NCBI GenBank assembly: GCA_947479995.1
Contig: CANKBT010000083.1
Location: forward strand, 1 to 10,930
Length of the DNA: 10,930 nucleotides
Direction: 5' to 3'
Source of the DNA: Frankiaceae bacterium
Lineage (GTDB): Bacteria; Actinomycetota; Actinomycetes; Mycobacteriales; SCTD01
Every line of letters begins with the position of its first letter. The stretch's first letter is position 1. The notes beneath the pieces are model-generated. The model worked only from the letters and a program-made list of their open reading frames with translations. It ran no database searches and had not been told where the DNA came from. Made by a program: the position numbers and the translations under genes. Positions 7,745-10,930 of the stretch are shown here, in pieces.

Positions 7745-8236
7745 GTGAAGCTCGTCTCCCGCGCCGCCACCGTCCTGGCCGCCACCGCCCTCACCGCGTC
7801 GGTCGGCCTGGCCGCCGCCGGCTCCGCCTCCGCCGAGACCATCGGCACGGGCGAGGGCTGCACCCCCGGCTACTGGAAGAACCACACGGAGAGCTGGCAG
7901 GAGATCTCGCCGTCGCAGACGACCGCGAGCCTGTTCTCCCAGGCCACCAAGTACGGCCTCGGCACGCAGACCACCCTGCAGGCGCTGCAGGGCGGCGGCG
8001 GCAAGGGCGACGCGGGCGCGGCCAGCATCCTGCTGCGCGCGGCCACCGCGTCGGCGCTCAACGCGGCGTACGACCCGCTGCAGTTCCCGCTGATCCGCAA
8101 CCCGCGCCCCGGCTACACCGGCGTGCTCATCATCTCGGCGACCAACGCCGCGCTCGCCTCGGGCGACCGCCAGCAGATGCTCGACCTGGCCGCGTACTTC
8201 GACGGCCTCAACAACGCCGGCTGCCCGCTCACCTAG
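7745..8236 (+). CDS. Secreted protein with CTPGYWKNH motif
   Basis: A 163-residue protein with a clear Sec signal peptide: basic start MKLVSR, hydrophobic alanine-rich core (about 7-25) and a SASA-E cleavage site after residue 30. The mature part, about 133 residues, begins near GEGCTPGYWKNH (36-47) and ends NNAGCPLT. Its only two cysteines, C39 and C160, lie near its two ends and could form one disulfide closing the fold. In between are a glycine-rich loop (GGGGKG, 83-88) and a helix LLRAATASALNAAY (96-109). I recall proteins with GCTPGYWKNH at the start, an LxRxAxAALLNA helix and a terminal NNxGCPL in bacterial secretomes, mostly annotated as hypothetical; no activity is known to me. It has its own promoter and a hairpin behind it, so it is probably a single-gene unit. 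Confidence 0.88.
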   Translation: MKLVSRAATVLAATALTASVGLAAAGSASAETIGTGEGCTPGYWKNHTESWQEISPSQTTASLFSQATKYGLGTQTTLQALQGGGGKGDAGAASILLRAATASALNAAYDPLQFPLIRNPRPGYTGVLIISATNAALASGDRQQMLDLAAYFDGLNNAGCPLT

Positions 8237-8249
8237 CACCGCCGCACCC

Positions 8250-8284
8250 CGCGAGCCCGGCCGTCGACGACGGCCGGGCTCGCG
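8250..8284 (+). terminator. Strong hairpin, factor-independent-like terminator
   Basis: A perfect inverted repeat (arms 8250-8265 and 8269-8284, 16 bp, 3-base loop GAC) lies 13 bases after the stop of the secreted-protein gene. It is not followed by a T run, as is usual in high-GC actinobacteria. It separates this gene from the Roadblock cassette downstream. Confidence 0.75.
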
Positions 8285-8296
8285 CGCGTCCGGGGC

Positions 8297-8324
8297 TCAA
8301 GCGGCGCCTGCGCGCGGCCGATGG
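8297..8324 (+). promoter_or_regulatory. Possible sigma-28 (FliA/WhiG)-like promoter for the Roadblock cassette
   Basis: TCAAG (8297-8301), a 15-base spacer and GCCGATGG (8317-8324) resemble the FliA/WhiG consensus TAAA-N15-GCCGATAA, with one mismatch in the first box and a spacer one base longer. It lies just after the hairpin and 47 bases before the ATG at 8372. No conventional TANNNT element with good spacing was noticed in this gap. Chance matching is possible. Confidence 0.35.
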
Positions 8325-8371
8325 GAGGGGGCACGGGCGCGACGGCCCGGTCGACCTCCCGAGGAGCACGC

Positions 8372-9052
8372 ATGTCCGAGCAGCACCGCGACCCGAGCGC
8401 CAGCCGCGCCACGCGCCTGGACGGAGTGCTGACCGACCTGCTGCGCCAGACCCCCGAGGTCGAGGCCGCGGCGGTCGTGTCCTTCGACGGCCTGCCCATG
8501 GCGTCGGCGCTGCCGGCGAGCATGGACGAGGACCGCGTCGCCGCGATGAGCGCCGCGCTGCTGTCGCTCGGCGAGCGCGCCGCGCAGGGCCTCGGCCGCG
8601 GCGAGCTCAACCAGGTCTGGATCGAGGGCGACAGCGGCACCGTCTTCCTCGTCTCGTGCGACGACGAGGCGGTGCTCGTGGCCGTCGCCGCCGCGGGCGC
8701 CAAGGCCGGGATGATGCTCTACGAGGTGAAGCGCTCCGCCGCGGCCGTCGCCGCCGTGCTGCAGGCCGAGGAGCTCGCGCCCGTCGCGTCCCTGCCCGTC
8801 GCCGCCGCCCCCGCCGCGCCGGTCGCCGAGGTGCCGGCGCAGGCGGTCGAGCCGCTGCTGTCGGTCGTGCAGGCCGTCAGCGAGCCGGTCGCCGCCCCGG
8901 TGCCCGCCCACGTGCCCGCGCACGTCCCGGCGTCGGTGCCGGCCGCGCCCGCGCCGTCGTACGACCCGCTCCGCGAGCCGGTCGCCCCGTCCTGGTCGTC
9001 CTACGCGCCGAGCGGCTCGGTGCTGCCGGGCGAGCCCCCGCGCTGGTCCTGA
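8372..9052 (+). CDS. Roadblock/LC7 protein with long Pro/Ala-rich tail (MglB-like)
   Basis: A 226-residue protein. Residues about 12-133 form a Roadblock/LC7 domain: first helix RLDGVLTDLLRQTPEVEAAAVV, then SFDGLPMASALP, a helix AAMSAALLSLGERAAQGL, strands around QVWIEGDSGTVFLVS and AVLVAVAAAGAKAGMMLYEVKR. This is the fold of MglB-type regulators that act as GTPase-activating partners of MglA-type small GTPases. One such GTPase is encoded two genes downstream. Residues 134-226 are a low-complexity tail of Pro, Ala and Val with VPAH repeats (177-184), not found in short MglB proteins. The ATG at 8372 is preferred to one 17 codons upstream because GAGGAG (8361-8366) lies 5 bases before it and the domain begins right after. 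Likely cytoplasmic. First gene of the cassette. Confidence 0.9.
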   Translation: MSEQHRDPSASRATRLDGVLTDLLRQTPEVEAAAVVSFDGLPMASALPASMDEDRVAAMSAALLSLGERAAQGLGRGELNQVWIEGDSGTVFLVSCDDEAVLVAVAAAGAKAGMMLYEVKRSAAAVAAVLQAEELAPVASLPVAAAPAAPVAEVPAQAVEPLLSVVQAVSEPVAAPVPAHVPAHVPASVPAAPAPSYDPLREPVAPSWSSYAPSGSVLPGEPPRWS

Positions 9053-9095
9053 GACCCGTCCGACCGCCCGCCCCCACCCCTAGGACGGACCCGCC

Positions 9096-10193
9096 ATGAG
9101 GCTCGAAGGGACGCTCGACGCGTTCAGCCTCCCCGACGTCTTCTCGCTGCTCAGCATGACGAGGAAGACGGGGACCCTGCACCTGCGCCGCGAGGCGCTG
9201 CACGGCGCCATCCACCTGCGCGAGGGCGCCGTCACCGGCGCGCGCTCCGACGTGCACCGCCAGGCCCTCGGCCGCCGCGTCGTCGGCGCCGGCGCGGTCG
9301 ACGACGCCACGCTGGCCTCGGCCGTCGAGGAGCTCGTCGACAGGCCCGGCGCCGGCCTCGGCAAGCTGCTCGTGGAGCGCGCCGGCCTCGACCGCGACGC
9401 CGCCGAGCTGCTCGCCGGCGAGCAGGCGACCGACGCCGTCTTCGACCTCATGCGCTGGCCGGACGGCGAGTTCGCCTTCGTCATCGACGAGGACGACCCC
9501 GACGACGTCGGGCTCGCGCTGCCCGTCGACGGCCTCGTCGCCGAGGCGCGCCGCCGGCTCGAGGAGTGGGCCGCGCTCACCGCCGCCGTCCCCGCGCCCG
9601 ACGCGCTCGTCTCGCTCTCGCCGTCGCCCGCCGAGCCGCCGACGCTGAGCGCCGAGGAGTGGCAGCTGCTCGGCCTCGTCGACGGCCACCGCACCGTCGC
9701 CGACCTCGTCGAGGCGTACGGCCGCGGGGACTTCGCGCTCGTGCGGGCCCTCGCCGGCATGGTCGAGCGCGGCCTGCTCGTCGTGCACACCCCCGGCGAC
9801 GGCGACGCCACCGGCGCCGTCGTGCGCCGCCAGCAGCTGCTCGCCGCGCTCGAGGGCCGGCCGCTGCCGGTGCCCGCCGCGCCGCCCGCGCCCGCCGCCG
9901 CCCCGGTCGCGGAGGCGCCCGCCGTGCCGTCGGTGCCCGCGCAGGTCATCCCGGAGCGCCCCGAGCCGTTCACCCCGCCCCGGCGGGTCGAGCACCCCGA
10001 GCCCAGCCCGGCGTACGCCCGCGCGTCCTCCCCGGGTGCGCCCGCGGCCGGTGGGAGCGTCGGTGCCGTCCACGGGTCGACCGCCCTGCAGCCCGACGCC
10101 GCCCCCGCCGGGGCGCCGTCGCCCGTCGAGCGCGACCCGTCCGTCAACAAGAGCCTGCTGCTCAGGCTCATCGCCGGTGTGAGGGGGCTCTAG
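9096..10193 (+). CDS. DUF4388 (PATAN) protein with winged-helix-like segment and C-terminal peptide
   Basis: A 365-residue protein. The N-terminus (MRLEGTLDAFSLPDVFSLLSMTRKTGTLHLR) is the standard opening of DUF4388/PATAN domains, which run here to about residue 160. Inside it are LGRRVVGAGAVDDATLASAVEEL and DAVFDLMRWPDGEFAFVI. Residues about 184-232 (LSAEEWQLLGLVDGHRTVADL ... LAGMVERGLLVV) look like a small winged-helix segment. Residues about 252-346 are Pro/Ala-rich and probably disordered. The protein ends in a conserved-looking amphipathic peptide, VNKSLLLRLIAGVRGL. PATAN domains are known from cyanobacterial PatA-type regulators, some of which act on type IV pilus motors. An AGGACGGA ribosome binding site (9082-9089) precedes the ATG. 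The stop overlaps the GTPase start by one base. The specific partner is inferred, not shown. Confidence 0.9.
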   Translation: MRLEGTLDAFSLPDVFSLLSMTRKTGTLHLRREALHGAIHLREGAVTGARSDVHRQALGRRVVGAGAVDDATLASAVEELVDRPGAGLGKLLVERAGLDRDAAELLAGEQATDAVFDLMRWPDGEFAFVIDEDDPDDVGLALPVDGLVAEARRRLEEWAALTAAVPAPDALVSLSPSPAEPPTLSAEEWQLLGLVDGHRTVADLVEAYGRGDFALVRALAGMVERGLLVVHTPGDGDATGAVVRRQQLLAALEGRPLPVPAAPPAPAAAPVAEAPAVPSVPAQVIPERPEPFTPPRRVEHPEPSPAYARASSPGAPAAGGSVGAVHGSTALQPDAAPAGAPSPVERDPSVNKSLLLRLIAGVRGL

Positions 10194-10795
10194 TGGCCAC
10201 GTCGGGCAGTCGTGCGGCCAACCGCCGCAAGCACGGCGGGACCGCCGTCAAGATCGTCGTCACCGGGCCGTTCTCGGCCGGCAAGACGACGCTGATCCGC
10301 ACCATCAGCGAGATCACGGTGCTCTCGACCGAGAAGGACATCACCGACAGCACCCGGTCGCGCAAGGCCGAGACGACCGTCGCGATGGACTTCGGCCGCA
10401 TCACCATCGACCGCGACCTGGTGCTCTACCTGTTCGGCACCCCGGGCCAGGACCGCTTCGACTTCATGTGGGAGATCCTCGGCGAGGGCATGCTCGGCTA
10501 CGTCGTGCTGGTCGACAGCACCCGGCCGGACAGCCTCGAGGAGGCCGTCGGCATCCTCGCCGCCTTCCGCAAGATGGCGCGCGTGCCGTTCGTCGTCGCG
10601 CTCAACCGCTCCCAGGGGCTCGAGCCGGCCGACGAGGACCGCGTCCGCGCGGTGCTCGAGCTGGCCGACGACGTGCCCGTCGTGCCGTGCGACGCCACCG
10701 ACCGCGAGTCGGTGAAGTCGGTGCTGCTGGCCCTGCTCTACGCGGTCGTCGACCAGATCGACGCGCCGACGGGCGCGACCGCCGTCACCGGCTGA
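10193..10795 (+). CDS. MglA/CvnD-like small GTPase
   Basis: A 200-residue Ras-like P-loop GTPase. A basic polar N-terminal extension (residues 1-18, with RRKH) precedes the core. Walker A/G1 is GPFSAGKT (25-32). The switch I threonines are in KAETTVAMDFGRI (59-70). The G3 region is LFGTPGQDRF (80-89), with glycine in place of the usual aspartate, as in the MglA/CvnD lineage. G4 is VALNRSQG (135-142), where NKxD has become NRSQ. G5 is CDATDRES (166-173). Such GTPases act as cytoplasmic switches with Roadblock partners, as in Myxococcus MglAB and Streptomyces conservons. Unlike a conservon, no sensor kinase or DUF742 gene is seen in the window. The GTG at 10193 overlaps the previous stop (TAGTG) and follows GAGGGGG (10181-10187). 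The stop overlaps the next start. Confidence 0.93.
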   Translation: MATSGSRAANRRKHGGTAVKIVVTGPFSAGKTTLIRTISEITVLSTEKDITDSTRSRKAETTVAMDFGRITIDRDLVLYLFGTPGQDRFDFMWEILGEGMLGYVVLVDSTRPDSLEEAVGILAAFRKMARVPFVVALNRSQGLEPADEDRVRAVLELADDVPVVPCDATDRESVKSVLLALLYAVVDQIDAPTGATAVTG

Positions 10796-10930
10796 TGCGC
10801 CTGCGCCTGCGGAGGCCCGCCCGGCGCGCCGGGCGGCACGAGCTCGGCGCGGCCGTCACCGGCCTGCCCGGCCTGCCGCTCGCCGCCCCGGCGGCCGCGC
10901 TGCCCCCGGTGCCCGCGGCGCCACCGGCGC
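10795..10930 (+). CDS. Start of an unidentified Pro/Ala-rich protein, truncated by window edge
   Basis: An ATG at 10795 overlaps the GTPase stop codon (TGATG) and the frame stays open to the edge, giving 45 residues. They begin with an arginine-rich segment (MRLRLRRPARRAGRHE) followed by a Pro/Ala/Leu-rich stretch. No domain can be recognised. The overlap suggests that it is the fourth gene of the Roadblock-PATAN-GTPase cassette. Its own ribosome binding site is weak, so coupling to the GTPase is likely. It could be a further cassette component with a disordered N-terminus, but that is a guess; composition alone cannot separate it from a non-coding open frame. Confidence 0.55.
   Translation, partial: MRLRLRRPARRAGRHELGAAVTGLPGLPLAAPAAALPPVPAAPPA
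10817..10836. repeat. Perfect 20-bp palindrome in the start of the last gene
   Basis: The 20 bases are identical to their reverse complement, centred between 10826 and 10827 on GGCGCGCC. In RNA this would form a short GC-only hairpin about 20 bases after the ATG of the last gene. A palindrome of this length can occur by chance in DNA this GC-rich. Confidence 0.4.

Noticed and set aside
9566..10192. Open frame extending the GTPase upstream over the PATAN gene
   Set aside because: The upstream part is out-of-frame shadow of the PATAN gene. The GTPase starts at the GTG at 10193 with a proper ribosome binding site.
8372..10795. The cassette as a Streptomyces-type conservon (cvnABCD)
   Set aside because: No histidine-kinase-like cvnA and no DUF742 cvnC are visible, and a DUF4388 protein stands between the Roadblock and GTPase genes. 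The family relation is real but the operon type differs.
1..10930. Mobile elements, CRISPR arrays, tRNA or rRNA genes, toxin-antitoxin pairs
   Set aside because: No transposase or integrase motifs, spaced direct repeats, tRNA-like folds or small toxin-like pairs were seen on reading both strands.

Overview
The window is very GC-rich DNA (third codon positions are almost all G or C, GTG starts are common) with the gene order and promoter style of an Actinomycetota chromosome. The genus cannot be told from the sequence. There are no tRNA or rRNA genes, CRISPR arrays, insertion sequences or phage genes; coding density is very high, and no gene-free stretch exceeds 160 bases.

Left and centre (1-7584) is conserved housekeeping DNA. 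A partial minus-strand gene resembling an actinobacterial GNAT acetyltransferase diverges from rarA (replication-associated recombination ATPase). rarA is followed, with overlaps or tiny gaps, by a DUF948 membrane protein, a small DUF6167-like membrane protein, alaS (alanyl-tRNA synthetase) and ruvX (YqgF-type nuclease fold). mltG (endolytic transglycosylase) has its own leaderless-type promoter and overlaps aroE (shikimate dehydrogenase). The only plausible aroE start is a CTG overlapping the mltG stop codon.

The right part (7585-10930) is the accessory and more interesting segment. First comes a single-gene unit encoding a secreted protein of 163 residues with a Cys-Thr-Pro-Gly-Tyr-Trp-Lys-Asn-His motif, closed by a strong hairpin. 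Then a tightly packed cassette begins behind a possible sigma-28 (FliA/WhiG)-like promoter: a Roadblock/LC7 protein with a Pro/Ala-rich tail, a DUF4388 (PATAN) protein with a winged-helix-like segment, disordered tail and C-terminal amphipathic peptide, and a small MglA/CvnD-like GTPase. A fourth gene begins at 10795 and runs off the edge.

The Roadblock + GTPase pair is the MglB/MglA (GAP/switch) arrangement. PATAN domains are known from regulators of type IV pilus motors. In several actinobacteria, as I recall, type IV pilus genes lie between aroE and aroC. I therefore infer that the cassette is a polarity or motor-control switch for type IV pili whose structural genes would lie just beyond the right edge. 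The window itself contains no pilus gene, so this is a prediction.
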